A stretch of DNA of 64,000 bases from an uncultured Brevinema sp. (GTDB lineage Bacteria; Spirochaetota; Brevinematia; Brevinematales; Brevinemataceae): assembly GCA_947038195.1 (NCBI GenBank), contig CAMQVI010000001.1:62001-126000 (forward strand), given 5' to 3'. Within the stretch, counting starts at the first letter, position 1. Each line of letters starts with the position of its first letter. A program made the position numbers and the translations under genes. Below the pieces are notes generated by a model. That model made no database searches. It was not told where the DNA came from and saw nothing but the letters and a program-made list of their open reading frames with translations. Positions 9,573 to 19,186 of the stretch are shown in pieces.

Positions 9573-10169
9573 TTATTTTTGAGTATCAGAAAAACTAGTA
9601 AAGGCATCTATGACATTGTATTCTGTTTGTTCTAAGATAATAAAAACAGAATCTAAAAGAGTAGGGTCTTCAAAGGCTTTAAGGTATAAAGGTTCGTCTT
9701 TGATCTTTTGCTGGAGTTCTACCATAATACCTCCTACCGCTTTCTTTCTTTCTGTAGGATTTAAGGCTAAAATCTCAGCTTTTTGTTTTTGACTATTTTG
9801 ATGAAATTCTTCGCTCATGTCTTTAAATAGAAGACCTTTTAGGGTAATATTAGTGGTAGAGAATCCTTTAGCAAAGGCTAGGGGGATTTGGAGGATACCT
9901 GTTATCAATCCTAGAGCATAGCCCCTATAAACAAAGTCTATATTAGGAGGGATATTTTCTAAGTCGGCGATAATATCTGGAGCCTCTTCACTTTCTTGAA
10001 GGAAGTCAGCTGTAGTCACTGTTTTACTAAATAATAGAGCTAAAAGCAGGATCTCTATATTGATTTCTGTGGTTAGTGTTTCTGCATAATTAGTATTTTC
10101 GGAGACGGGAGGAGTTTGTCCCCAAGTTTGGGTGGAGATAAATAGTATTGCTAACATTAGTATTTTCAT
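9573..10169 (-). CDS. Exported protein of unknown function
   Basis: About 198 residues. N-terminal signal peptide MKILMLAILFISTQTWGQ, cleavage likely after WG/WGQ. The rest has a hydrophobic stretch INIEILLLALLF and a second YALGLITGILQIPLAF, so it may be membrane-associated. The ORF track uses a GTG nine bases earlier; the ATG at 10169 gives the clean signal peptide. It has its own promoter (TTGACT 10233-10228, TATAAT 10209-10204, 18-base gap) and terminator. No family recognised. Confidence 0.65.
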   Translation of the reverse strand: MKILMLAILFISTQTWGQTPPVSENTNYAETLTTEINIEILLLALLFSKTVTTADFLQESEEAPDIIADLENIPPNIDFVYRGYALGLITGILQIPLAFAKGFSTTNITLKGLLFKDMSEEFHQNSQKQKAEILALNPTERKKAVGGIMVELQQKIKDEPLYLKAFEDPTLLDSVFIILEQTEYNVIDAFTSFSDTQK

Positions 10170-10203
10170 TGTATACACTCTTTTATAGGAATTTTATGCC
10201 ATC

Positions 10204-10233
10204 ATTATATACGATTATATTAAGATAAGTCAA
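10204..10233 (-). promoter_or_regulatory. Promoter of the exported protein gene
   Basis: Minus-strand TTGACT and TATAAT separated by 18 bases, about 35 bases before the start. Confidence 0.65.
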
Positions 10234-10420
10234 TAGTAAGCTATTACTATTATTGTAATTAATGATAAATTAAAACTATCTATGTGTTTTTTTAAAGATA
10301 AAATTTCGTACGCTTATCATATTCTTTATACTTCTAATTATTGGTTATTTCAATCAAAATAGTCCCAATCACGATATATAAGTATCACAAGGGGATTGAT
10401 ATTGGGAATTGTTTAAAATT

Positions 10421-10461
10421 AAAAAAAGCAAATCTTGATATTTTCAAAATTTGCTTTTTTT
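10421..10461 (-). terminator. Terminator downstream of tRNA-Leu
   Basis: AAAAAAGCAAAT/ATTTGCTTTTTT hairpin lying 20 bases past the tRNA 3' end; symmetrical, so possibly bidirectional. Confidence 0.75.
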
Positions 10462-10481
10462 GTACCTTGATAGGCAAGCTG

Positions 10482-10562
10482 TACCCGGAGTGGGACTTGA
10501 ACCCACACACCAAAGGCGGCAGATTTTGAGTCTGCTGCGTCTACCAGTTCCGCCATCCGGGC
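10482..10562 (-). tRNA. tRNA-Leu (anticodon CAA)
   Basis: The minus strand folds as a class II tRNA: acceptor GCCCGGA/TCCGGGT, D arm with TGGTAGACGC, anticodon stem GCAGA/TCTGC around CTCAAAA (anticodon CAA), variable arm, and T arm GTGGGTTCAAGTCCCAC. The 3' CCA is not encoded. A promoter stands just upstream. Confidence 0.95.
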
Positions 10563-10574
10563 TCAATATTTTAT

Positions 10575-10603
10575 ATTATAAAGGAAATTACTCTCTTTGT
10601 CAA
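10575..10603 (-). promoter_or_regulatory. Promoter of tRNA-Leu
   Basis: Consensus TTGACA (10603-10598) and TATAAT (10580-10575) with a 17-base spacer, about 13 bases before the mature tRNA 5' end. Confidence 0.85.
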
Positions 10604-10610
10604 GATTAAC

Positions 10611-11372
10611 TTACTCTTTCCCTATAAAATAATAAGCTGCTCCAAGACTGGAGCCACCTACAATATTTCCAAAAGTAGACCAAAAAAGGTTGTAAGAAAT
10701 CCCCACTAAAGAGACTTCGGTGCCCCCTGAGAGAAGGTAACTCACGGTAAATAAGGACATATTGGCGATACTATGTTCGTAGCCAGAAGTGATAAAAGCA
10801 AAGAGACACCAAAAAATCATAATAAGTTTAGCTCCCTCCTCTTTTAGACGTATATAACAGAGAGTTGCTAAACAGACAAAAATATTACAGAGCACTCCTT
10901 TAAAGAAGATAGCAGTGGGGGTAAGAGATATTTTCATTTCTGAATAAGAAACCATAAAGTCGCCTACATCTCCAGCCCCTGATTGAGAAAGTACAAATAA
11001 AGTTCCAATGAGTATAGCTCCTATGAGATTGCCTAAGTAACTGGTACCCCATATTTTGATGAGGTCAAGGATAGAAGTCTTTTTACTAAGGGTGCTAGCT
11101 ATCATAACAAGGTTAGTTCCTGTGAAAAGCTCAGAGCCAGCCATAACAACGAGACTTAAAGCCATTCCAAAAGATAAGCCCATAAAAATACGGTAATGTC
11201 CCGCTCCACTTATTTTAGTGATAGAGCCTACTATCATAATGAGGAATATTGCTAATCCTACATAGGCACCTGCTAGTAGAGATGCCATAAGATATTTTGA
11301 AAAGCTTGTATTGTAGAGATTGGTCTTTGCTAGAGCATTATTAATGAGTTTTTCTAGAGTTTCTGAATACAT
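10611..11372 (-). CDS. focA: Formate/nitrite transporter family channel (FocA-like)
   Basis: 253 residues with about six membrane segments, FNT family. The segment ELFTGTNLVM (near residue 80) and the family-typical GNIVGGSSLGAAYYF near the C terminus are visible. Location directly downstream of pflA and pflB argues for formate export from pyruvate formate-lyase. Start ATG has GAAGGA upstream; the gap to pflA is 20 bases. Confidence 0.88.
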   Translation of the reverse strand: MYSETLEKLINNALAKTNLYNTSFSKYLMASLLAGAYVGLAIFLIMIVGSITKISGAGHYRIFMGLSFGMALSLVVMAGSELFTGTNLVMIASTLSKKTSILDLIKIWGTSYLGNLIGAILIGTLFVLSQSGAGDVGDFMVSYSEMKISLTPTAIFFKGVLCNIFVCLATLCYIRLKEEGAKLIMIFWCLFAFITSGYEHSIANMSLFTVSYLLSGGTEVSLVGISYNLFWSTFGNIVGGSSLGAAYYFIGKE

Positions 11373-11392
11373 AATTTATTCCTTCAATAATT

Positions 11393-12121
11393 TTAAATAG
11401 GGAGACCTTGAGCCCTAAAGATAGCCTTGGCTTTTTCTAGTAATTCAGGGGAAGGAGGCAAAGTATCTTTCAATGGGTAAGGAATATTCAGTTGTTCCCA
11501 TTTAACTTCCCCCAATCTATGGTAAGGGAGGATTTCTACTTTTTCTATATTTGTAAAAGGGCTTAAAAATTCGGCTAATTTTTGTAGATCTTCTTCTTTA
11601 TCTGTCCACCCAGGCACTAAAACATGGCGAATCCAAATAGCTTTGTTAATAGATTGAAGATAGTTAGCAAACTCTAGAATAGGAGCAAGTTCTACTTCTG
11701 TTAATTCCAAATGAGTTTTAGGATTGATTGATTTAATATCTAAGAGTACCAAATCAGTATATTCAAGGGCTTCTTTTACGGTATCATTAAAAATGTACCC
11801 TGAAGTATCTACTGCAGTGTGTAGTCCTTCTTTTTTACAGAGCTTGAAGAATTCTAAAGCAAAGGTAGCCTGTAAAAGCGGCTCCCCTCCAGAAAGAGTG
11901 ACTCCTCCATTTTGGATGTAGGGTTTATAACGCAGTACATCTTTCATGAGCTCTTCAGACGTTTGGGTGAGTTTATGGTCGTCATGATTCCAAGTGTCGG
12001 GGTTATGACAATATTTACAACGTAAACGACAGCCTTGCAGGAAGATCACATAGCGTAGTCCAGGCCCATCTACGGTACCACAGCTTTCGTGAGAATGGAG
12101 CATTCCTTTGAGTTTACTCAT
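11393..12121 (-). CDS. pflA: Pyruvate formate-lyase-activating enzyme
   Basis: 242 residues, radical SAM enzyme that installs the glycyl radical on PflB. The cluster motif CRLRCKYCHNPDTW is present near residue 31, preceded by GTVDGPGLRYVIF, and TLSGGEPLLQ follows. Lies between pflB and focA. A hairpin with flanking A/T tracts lies between pflB and this gene. Confidence 0.95.
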   Translation of the reverse strand: MSKLKGMLHSHESCGTVDGPGLRYVIFLQGCRLRCKYCHNPDTWNHDDHKLTQTSEELMKDVLRYKPYIQNGGVTLSGGEPLLQATFALEFFKLCKKEGLHTAVDTSGYIFNDTVKEALEYTDLVLLDIKSINPKTHLELTEVELAPILEFANYLQSINKAIWIRHVLVPGWTDKEEDLQKLAEFLSPFTNIEKVEILPYHRLGEVKWEQLNIPYPLKDTLPPSPELLEKAKAIFRAQGLPI

Positions 12122-12145
12122 ATTTTCATCCTTTAATAAAAATGT

Positions 12146-12180
12146 AAAATAAGGAAAATCACTAAGGATTTTCCTTATTT
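12146..12180 (-). terminator. Hairpin between pflB and pflA, probable partial terminator
   Basis: AATAAGGAAAATC/GATTTTCCTTATT with a short loop; the U-rich 3' arm makes it terminator-like. It would lower pflA-focA expression relative to pflB, or serve as an mRNA end stabiliser. Confidence 0.6.
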
Positions 12181-12207
12181 TAATTAATAATGTGCTTAGA
12201 ATTTAGA

Positions 12208-14439
12208 TTAGAATTTTTCGTTAATAGTACGGGAAATAACATCTAACTGTTGTTCTTGAGTAAGTTTAGTAAAGTTTACAGCATATCCAGATACACGAAT
12301 GGTCAATTGAGGGTACTCTTCTGGTTTAACCATAGCGCTTTCAAGTAAAGCACGATCAAATACGTTCACATTAAGATGTTGTCCTCCATTAGGAGTGAAA
12401 TATCCATCCATTAAGCTGACAAGGTTTTTGATTCTATCTTGTGATCCTTTACCAAGAGCTGCAGGAGTAATTGCAAAAGTATAAGAAATACCGTCATTTG
12501 CATCTTCAAATGGCAATTTAGATACAGAAGAGAGAGAAGCAATAGCACCTTTGGTATCTCTTCCGTTCATAGGATTAGCGCCAGGAGCAAAAGGCATACC
12601 TGAAGGTCTTCCACAAGGAGTTGCACCTGTTTTTTTACCATAAACAACGTTAGAAGTAATTGTAAGAACAGATTGAGTAGCACGGGCATTTCTGTACATT
12701 TTATGGGAACGAATGAAGTTCATAAATTTTTGTGTATATTCTACAGCAACCTTGTCTGTAGCATCGTGGTTATTTCCGTAAGGGATCCAGTCGCCATCAA
12801 TTTTATAATCAACAGCCAATCCGTCTTCGTTACGAATAATACTTACTTTAGCGTCTTTAATAGCAGTAAGAGAGTCAGTAATGATGGATACTCCAGCAAT
12901 ACCAAAAGCTTGTGTTCTTTCGATTTCTAAATCGTGAAGAGCCATTTCAAATGCTTCGTAAGCATATTTATCATGCATATAGTGGATAATATTGAGAGAA
13001 CGAACATAGACACCAGCTAACCATTCAAGTGTTTTGTCAAATTTAGCTTTAACTTCGGCATACTCAAGAACGTCTCCTGTTACTGCTCCGAAATCAGGAC
13101 CTACTTGGTCTCCACTTTTTTCGTCTTTACCACCGTTAATAGCATAAAGCATAGCTTTAGGTAAGTTTACACGAGCTCCGAAAAACTGCATTGCTTTACC
13201 GACTTTCATAGGAGATACACAACAAGCAATAGCATAGTCGTCTCCAAATTGAGGTCTCATAAGGTCATCATTTTCGTATTGTACAGCAGAAGTATCAATA
13301 GACACTTTACTACAGAATTCTCTCCACCCTTCAGGGGATTTAGTAGACCAAAGAACAGTAAGATTAGGCTCAGGTGCTGGCCCTAGGTTGTAGAGGGTTT
13401 GGAGGTAACGGAAACAAGTCTTGGTTACAAGAGTAGTACCATTAGTAGCTTCTCCACCCAATACTTCTGTAGTCCATGTAGGATCTCCAGAGAAGAGTTG
13501 GTTATATTGCTCTGTTCTTAAGAAACGAACAATACGTAATTTCATAATGAAATGGTCAATAAATTCTTGAGCTTCTACTTCGGTAATAAGTCCAGCTTGG
13601 AGGTCTCTTTCGATATAGACATCTAAGAAAGTTGAAGTACGTCCTAAGGACATAGCTGCACCATCTTGGTCTTTAATAGCTGCAAGGTAAGAGAAGTATA
13701 CAAATTGTACAGCTTCATGAGCATTTTTAGCAGGCTGGGAACAATCAAAACCATAAGAAGCAGTCATAGTACCGAATGCTTTAAGGGCTTTAATTTGCTC
13801 AGAAACTTCTTCTCTAGCTCTAATAATGTCTTCTGACATTTCTGCCACATCTAAGCTTTTGAGCTGAGCTTTACGATCTGCGATAATATAATCAAGTCCG
13901 TAAAGAGCAATACGTCTATAGTCACCTATAATACGTCCACGTCCGTAAGCATCAGGTAGCCCAGTGATAATACCACTACGACGACAGTTTTTAATCTCAT
14001 CTGTATAAGCAGAAAACACACCATCATTATGGGTTTTTCTATATTTAGAGAAGATTTCGGCTGTGGAAGCATCTAGTTCATAACCATAGCTTTTAAGAGA
14101 GTTTTGAACAGTTGTGAGTCCACCTTTTGGGAAGATAGCTCTTTTGAGAGGTTTATCTGTTTGAATACCAACGATTTTTTCAAGCCCTTTATCTATGTAT
14201 CCAGGTCCATAGGCATCGATTGCAGAAGGTATTTTAGTTTCAGCATCGTGAATACCTCTTTCTTTTTCTTCTTTGAACAATACTGATAGTTTATCCCAAA
14301 GCTGGATAGTAGCGGGTGTAGATTCCACTAAGAAACTATCGTTTCCTGTATATGGGGTATAGTTTGTTTGGATGAAGTCACTGACATTAATTTCCTTTTT
14401 CCAAAGGTCACCCTTAAATCCTTTCCAAGATTCAGACAT
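12208..14439 (-). CDS. pflB: Formate C-acetyltransferase (pyruvate formate-lyase)
   Basis: 743 residues, close to the E. coli enzyme length. Converts pyruvate and CoA to formate and acetyl-CoA in the cytoplasm. The catalytic cysteine pair is in [11 protein letters not shown] and the glycyl radical site is RVSGYAVNF with the glycine at residue 718, 25 from the C terminus. The start has AGGAGG. Followed by pflA and focA, the standard partners. Confidence 0.97.
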   Translation of the reverse strand: MSESWKGFKGDLWKKEINVSDFIQTNYTPYTGNDSFLVESTPATIQLWDKLSVLFKEEKERGIHDAETKIPSAIDAYGPGYIDKGLEKIVGIQTDKPLKRAIFPKGGLTTVQNSLKSYGYELDASTAEIFSKYRKTHNDGVFSAYTDEIKNCRRSGIITGLPDAYGRGRIIGDYRRIALYGLDYIIADRKAQLKSLDVAEMSEDIIRAREEVSEQIKALKAFGTMTASYGFDCSQPAKNAHEAVQFVYFSYLAAIKDQDGAAMSLGRTSTFLDVYIERDLQAGLITEVEAQEFIDHFIMKLRIVRFLRTEQYNQLFSGDPTWTTEVLGGEATNGTTLVTKTCFRYLQTLYNLGPAPEPNLTVLWSTKSPEGWREFCSKVSIDTSAVQYENDDLMRPQFGDDYAIACCVSPMKVGKAMQFFGARVNLPKAMLYAINGGKDEKSGDQVGPDFGAVTGDVLEYAEVKAKFDKTLEWLAGVYVRSLNIIHYMHDKYAYEAFEMALHDLEIERTQAFGIAGVSIITDSLTAIKDAKVSIIRNEDGLAVDYKIDGDWIPYGNNHDATDKVAVEYTQKFMNFIRSHKMYRNARATQSVLTITSNVVYGKKTGATPCGRPSGMPFAPGANPMNGRDTKGAIASLSSVSKLPFEDANDGISYTFAITPAALGKGSQDRIKNLVSLMDGYFTPNGGQHLNVNVFDRALLESAMVKPEEYPQLTIRVSGYAVNFTKLTQEQQLDVISRTINEKF

Positions 14440-14552
14440 AATTGCCTCCTAATATTACTCCGTAGAGAATATTTATAAAAATTCTATATAGTTTGAAACT
14501 CTCATTGAATTAGTATCAATAAAGGGTTGTTAAACAAACATATTATACTAAA

Positions 14553-14580
14553 ATTATACCATTAAATTAAAAGAAAGCAA
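14553..14580 (-). promoter_or_regulatory. Promoter of the pfl operon
   Basis: Minus-strand TTGCTT (14580-14575) and TATAAT (14558-14553) with a 16-base spacer; a second TATAAT lies 11 bases further on (14547-14542). Confidence 0.6.
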
Positions 14581-14620
14581 ATCAAAAAATGCTGTTTTTT
14601 TAAAAACAGCATTTTTTGAT
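14581..14620 (-). terminator. Terminator of the amino-sugar operon
   Basis: ATCAAAAAATGCTGTTTTT paired with AAAAACAGCATTTTTTGAT, after the nagA stop. Confidence 0.85.
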
Positions 14621-14677
14621 TTTAATACATATAAATTATTATGTATTATATAATTAAAATCAGTGAGGAGTAGGGAA

Positions 14678-15820
14678 TTATTTTTGGAAGAGATTCCCTT
14701 TTTGGTAAGTGTTTTTTAATTCTAAGGTGGATTCTTCTAAAATAGAAAAATCAGCAAAAGCATAAGGAACAAGAGATCCTATCACATCTTGTAATTCTAA
14801 AGCTTTAGCAGGGACAGAAGAGTAAGAAGAAATAGCTTCACTGAGACTGTACTCACAGTGCCAAACAAGATTTTGTAGGCACTCTATAGGGGTAATCATA
14901 GATCCTGCTAATCCACCGTAATCCCCTATGCAGCGATTTAGTTCATCAATATGTACATTTTGAAACCCTATTTTGAAGGTTTTCATATCTGTACCCATAG
15001 CAATAATTCCATCGGTAATAGTGATCAATCTATCTTTCAAGAGCGTGTGAGCCATTTTTACAGATTCAAAATCACTATGATTGCCATCAGGAATAATAGA
15101 AGAATACATCGTTTTACTGGTAAGTAAAGCCCCTACAACATTAGGTTCACGAGAATTAAATCTACTCATCCCATTGTATAGATGAGTTCCTAAATTAGCC
15201 CCGTAGCTCTCTGCTTTTCTAACTTCTTCGAGGGTAGCATTGGTATGGGCGACAGACACGTGGATACCAGAGTCCACAAGAGTAGAAATATATTCATTTG
15301 GTGCCACTTCTGGCGATAAAGAAACGATAGCGACCTCAGATTCACAAATTTTAGCTAAAAGATCCTCACTAATGACTCTAATTAATGCAGGATTGTGAGC
15401 CCCTTTGTGTTCTTGGGAGAACATAGGCCCTTCTATATGTAATCCTAAAATTCCTAATTGGTTGAGATTATCCATGGAGTTAACAAGGTCCAAAGCTTTA
15501 TTGATATGCTCGTCTGTACTGGTAATAAGGGTTGGGCAAAAAGAAGTACACCCATAAGATGCTAAAGTTTTAGACATTTGGGTGAGGGTAGCTTCAGAAA
15601 TACCGTCTCCATAGAAATCAGCAGTACCAGCTCCATTAACTTGGATATCTACAAAACCTGGGATAATGGTGTAAGGGGTGGTAATAATATCAGTAACATT
15701 ATATTTTTCGAGAAGGTTTTTATGACCTACAGCAACGATATATTGATCTTCCCATATAAGAACAGCCTCTTCTATGAAATAAGAACCTGTATATAATCTT
15801 TTGGCTTGTATAGCTTTCAT
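14678..15820 (-). CDS. nagA: N-acetylglucosamine/N-acetylgalactosamine-6-phosphate deacetylase
   Basis: 380 residues, the NagA length, amidohydrolase fold. Motifs: IPGFVDIQVNGAG near residue 55, GLHIEGPMFS, AHTNAT, HLYNGMSRF and the catalytic aspartate in TITDGIIAMG. It removes acetate from the 6-phosphate of the imported N-acetyl amino sugar. Because it is the last gene of a mannose-family PTS operon with agaS and agaZ, the substrate may be GalNAc-6-P (then agaA). Confidence 0.88.
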   Translation of the reverse strand: MKAIQAKRLYTGSYFIEEAVLIWEDQYIVAVGHKNLLEKYNVTDIITTPYTIIPGFVDIQVNGAGTADFYGDGISEATLTQMSKTLASYGCTSFCPTLITSTDEHINKALDLVNSMDNLNQLGILGLHIEGPMFSQEHKGAHNPALIRVISEDLLAKICESEVAIVSLSPEVAPNEYISTLVDSGIHVSVAHTNATLEEVRKAESYGANLGTHLYNGMSRFNSREPNVVGALLTSKTMYSSIIPDGNHSDFESVKMAHTLLKDRLITITDGIIAMGTDMKTFKIGFQNVHIDELNRCIGDYGGLAGSMITPIECLQNLVWHCEYSLSEAISSYSSVPAKALELQDVIGSLVPYAFADFSILEESTLELKNTYQKGNLFQK

Positions 15821-15900
15821 AGTAATTATCCTTAATATAAAAAATAAGATAGAGGATGTAAAAACACCCTCTATCTATAAAACTTAATGGTTTATCATGC

Positions 15901-16698
15901 TTATACAATTCCAAAGAAAGAACAGACAAGACTGAAAGCAATAATTGCCCAAATCATTGTAGTAGGAGCAACTCCTTTTTTAGCAATGAAATGATAAATA
16001 GTAAGAGTAAGCACTAATGGTAGTAAGTTTGGCATAATGGCGTCAATGATTTCGGTTTGTACATTAACGACTTTTTCACCGACATTAAATTCTAATGCTA
16101 ATTTGAATCTTACGAAAGAAGCAATAAGAGCACCAACAACGGTAACACCAATGATGTTAGCTGCTTTTTGTACATGTTTTGTTATATTTTTAAGGGTATC
16201 AAAAGCTTGTAGTCCAAAACTGTAGAAATAGTGCATCAGACCAAATCTTAATGGAAGGTGAACTAAATTAAAAAGAATAAGGAAGAGAATAGGCCCAATG
16301 ATATTTCCTTCTAAAGCGAGTCCAGCACCCAAAGATGCGGTAATAGGAATTAAGGTAAACCAAAAAATAGCATCACCGATACCACCCAAAGGTCCCATAA
16401 TAGCTACTTTAATAGCACGGATAACTTCTGGATCTTCTTTTTTTTCTTCCATAGCAATAATAATACCTGCAATAGCAGTTACAAGGAAAGGGTGGGTGTT
16501 GAAGAATTCCATATGACGATTAAGGGCAGATTTCATACCATCTTTATCATCTTTAAAGATTTTTTTCAAACCTGGTAATAAGGTAAATGCCCAACCACAA
16601 GCCTGCATTCTTTCGTAGTTAAAAGAAGCTTGTAAAAACATAGAACGAAACGCAATAGCGTTTAGATCTTTTTTATTGAGAAGTTTTTTAGATTCCAT
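15901..16698 (-). CDS. agaD: PTS mannose-family transporter subunit IID
   Basis: 265 residues. Starts with the family-typical KKDLNAIAFRSMFLQASFNYERMQ and contains IMGPLGGIGDAIFW; C-terminal hydrophobic helices. Forms the membrane channel with IIC. Its start overlaps the IIC stop by 11 bases. Symbol chosen for the aga-type context, substrate not proven. Confidence 0.9.
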   Translation of the reverse strand: MESKKLLNKKDLNAIAFRSMFLQASFNYERMQACGWAFTLLPGLKKIFKDDKDGMKSALNRHMEFFNTHPFLVTAIAGIIIAMEEKKEDPEVIRAIKVAIMGPLGGIGDAIFWFTLIPITASLGAGLALEGNIIGPILFLILFNLVHLPLRFGLMHYFYSFGLQAFDTLKNITKHVQKAANIIGVTVVGALIASFVRFKLALEFNVGEKVVNVQTEIIDAIMPNLLPLVLTLTIYHFIAKKGVAPTTMIWAIIAFSLVCSFFGIV

Positions 16699-17470
16699 CT
16701 TCGTCTCCTTGTGTGTTTTTAACAGGTGTAGCGCTTTCTATTTCTTGAGCTAGATAAAATTCTATTCCAGCAACAATGACAGCAATACCTGCTACAGGTA
16801 AAATTTGTGCATTAAAGAAGGTTACAAGAATGAAACCTAAAGCAAGATAGATAGCATAACGAGCAGAAAACATGACTTTTAAGAGAATAGCAAGTCCAAC
16901 AGCGGTAAGCATACTACCACCGACAGCTAAACCGTCTGTGATCCATGCTGGGAATTGAGAAACAATATTAGCGCTATGGGTTCCCCCGACTGTTAACAAT
17001 CCTGCTACAAATCCGTACATGATGAAAAGGGTAAACATTCCGAATAAGTTAGCTTTAACAATAGCGTCTTCTCCATTATAAGCTTCGATTTGAGTGTCCA
17101 CTTTGTGCATAACAGGTACAAAAATAGTGAAGTATAGGGTAATAAGACCTTGCATAAATACAGCAAAAGGTATAGCAATACCTACTGCAGCCATGGGATC
17201 TAATCCTGACGTGATAGCTAGAACTGTTCCAGCTACACCACCGATAACAACGTTGGGAGGCTGAGCTCCCCCTACAGGCATAGCTCCAAGCATAATAAGC
17301 TCTAAGGTAGCCCCTGTAATCAAACCTGTTTGTATGTCTCCAAGAATAAGTCCAATAACCATTCCTGACACAATAGGTCTGTGGATATGAAGTAATCCAT
17401 CAAAAAGATCGATCCCAGCAATCCCTGCCCATATAACAATAAGGGCAATTTGAATAATAGTCGGTTCCAT
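16688..17470 (-). CDS. agaC: PTS mannose-family transporter subunit IIC
   Basis: 260 residues with several membrane helices. IIC family features include DIQTGLITGATLELIMLG near residue 45 and GGAQPPNVVIGGVAGT. It recognises and conducts the sugar. The gap to IIB is 41 bases, so one transcript is likely. Confidence 0.9.
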   Translation of the reverse strand: MEPTIIQIALIVIWAGIAGIDLFDGLLHIHRPIVSGMVIGLILGDIQTGLITGATLELIMLGAMPVGGAQPPNVVIGGVAGTVLAITSGLDPMAAVGIAIPFAVFMQGLITLYFTIFVPVMHKVDTQIEAYNGEDAIVKANLFGMFTLFIMYGFVAGLLTVGGTHSANIVSQFPAWITDGLAVGGSMLTAVGLAILLKVMFSARYAIYLALGFILVTFFNAQILPVAGIAVIVAGIEFYLAQEIESATPVKNTQGDEDGI

Positions 17471-17511
17471 AACACTCTCCTGTAATTTTTAGAATTTCAG
17501 TTTTATATAAT

Positions 17512-17994
17512 TTATAGCTCTTCTACAACTTTATTAATGTTTACAATAGAATCCACAGGGAGTTGTTGAAATTCTAGCTTGACTCCTAATGAAGATAATT
17601 CTTTTAAAGCTGCTATTTCAGCATCTGAAGCATAAGCTGCTTTTGCGAGAGCTTTTTTACCATCACCACCGTGCATATTACCAATGTTAATATGTTCTAT
17701 GGGGACTCCATTTTTTTTAAGCCATAAAGCGTCAATAGGGTTTTCTACCACTATCAAGATATTCTGAGATGAAGATGCTTTGTGGATAACCTCTGCTGTT
17801 TTTTGTAGGGAGAAAAAACGAGATTGAACATGTCCAGGGATGATTGTTTCCATGAGGCCTTGTCTCATAGTGTTAGTAGAAACTTCGTCATGTGCAATAA
17901 GTACGAGATTTACTTTAGAGTGGGGAATCCAAGAAGTAGCAACTTGACCATGCACAAGTCTATTGTCTATTCTCACAAGATTGATATTTGGCAT
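17512..17994 (-). CDS. agaB: PTS mannose-family transporter subunit IIB
   Basis: 160 residues, soluble. The phosphorylated histidine is H15 in RIDNRLVHGQVATSW. Receives phosphate from IIA and passes it to the incoming sugar. It is followed by IIC and IID; no IIA is in this operon, but two IIA genes lie about 5 kb away. Confidence 0.93.
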   Translation of the reverse strand: MPNINLVRIDNRLVHGQVATSWIPHSKVNLVLIAHDEVSTNTMRQGLMETIIPGHVQSRFFSLQKTAEVIHKASSSQNILIVVENPIDALWLKKNGVPIEHINIGNMHGGDGKKALAKAAYASDAEIAALKELSSLGVKLEFQQLPVDSIVNINKVVEEL

Positions 17995-18022
17995 ATATAG
18001 CTCCTTAAATGTTTTTTAATAT

Positions 18023-19165
18023 TTAATAAGGGTAGATATTAACCCCTTGAACAACTCTATTAATGGTACCAGAAGCACTAGGAGCGTCTGGATTAAGGTT
18101 TAAGGAAAGGCTTTTGAAAAGCCCTAATAATTGTAATACAACAATAGCTGGAAATAGTCGATAAAATTCTCCTAAGCCCGTTGTTTCGATAGCAACAAGA
18201 TTAGGAAGAGCAACACTGTTAGAGCCTTTTCCAATAACAATATAAGCATAGCCCTGTTTTTTAGTTTTCATTTCATTTAATAAATCAAACTCATATTGAC
18301 GTATATAAGTATCTTCTGATAAAATAGCTACAACAAGAGTATTTTTATCAGTAAATACTTGAGGTCCATGTCTTACACCTAAGAAAGAATCCACTCTGGT
18401 AGCTGTTTTTCCATCTGTCATTTCTAACATTTTAAGATGTCCTTCGGTGAGAAGTCCCTTAGCATCAGATGTCCCTAAATAATGGACCCTATTAACATTT
18501 TGAGCTGCAATAACTTTTTCTATAGAGTCGGCATGAGTATTTAAAACTTCTTCTGCATAATCACATGCTTTATTTAAAAAGCTAGATGCTTCTGTTTGTT
18601 TTTCAAAACATAGGACTGCAGCAAGAACCATAGAAGAAAAAGAACTAGTCATCACAAGGGAAACATCGTTAGTTTCTTCTGGTAAGAGAACAGCATAGAT
18701 ATTACTGTCTGTCTGAGCATTTTTAGCTAAGGAACCATCTTTATTACATGTGATTATAAGATGCTTAGTGGAAGGAGAAACTTGTTTTATGAGTTCCACA
18801 GATGCCACAGATTCGGGGCTATTCCCAGAACGAGCAAAAGATATCATTAGGGCAGGAGCATTAGGGATATTATATTTAGTAGGATTAGTAACAATGTCCG
18901 TAGTAGGGGCATTAAGAACACGTCTATTACTTTTTTTACTAAGAGTATCTAAAATACTTTGACCAACAAATTCGGAAGATCCAGCTCCAGACACAATAAT
19001 GGGTCTATTTTCATCAGCAAGAGCAGATTGGATAAAAGACTGTAAGGTTTCATCTTTGAAAATAATATCCAGGGTTTTTTTCCAACAGGAGGGTTGCTGA
19101 CGAATTTCTCTTAGGGTATGCACATATTTTTTATCTTCAGGTGCGTTGATTATTGTTTTCCACAT
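18023..19165 (-). CDS. agaS: SIS-domain amino-sugar phosphate deaminase/isomerase (AgaS-like)
   Basis: 380 residues with two sugar-isomerase (SIS) domains; PIIVSGAGSSEFVGQS near residue 54 and SFARSGNSPES in the first domain, VDSFLGVRHGPQVF in the second. The AgaS family is thought to deaminate galactosamine-6-phosphate to tagatose-6-phosphate, which matches the neighbouring agaZ and PTS genes. Confidence 0.87.
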   Translation of the reverse strand: MWKTIINAPEDKKYVHTLREIRQQPSCWKKTLDIIFKDETLQSFIQSALADENRPIIVSGAGSSEFVGQSILDTLSKKSNRRVLNAPTTDIVTNPTKYNIPNAPALMISFARSGNSPESVASVELIKQVSPSTKHLIITCNKDGSLAKNAQTDSNIYAVLLPEETNDVSLVMTSSFSSMVLAAVLCFEKQTEASSFLNKACDYAEEVLNTHADSIEKVIAAQNVNRVHYLGTSDAKGLLTEGHLKMLEMTDGKTATRVDSFLGVRHGPQVFTDKNTLVVAILSEDTYIRQYEFDLLNEMKTKKQGYAYIVIGKGSNSVALPNLVAIETTGLGEFYRLFPAIVVLQLLGLFKSLSLNLNPDAPSASGTINRVVQGVNIYPY

Positions 19166-19186
19166 AATTTTGAAACCTCTATAATA

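Noticed and set aside
10341-10529. 62-residue plus-strand ORF
   Set aside because: It runs antisense through tRNA-Leu and its terminator and has no coding signs.
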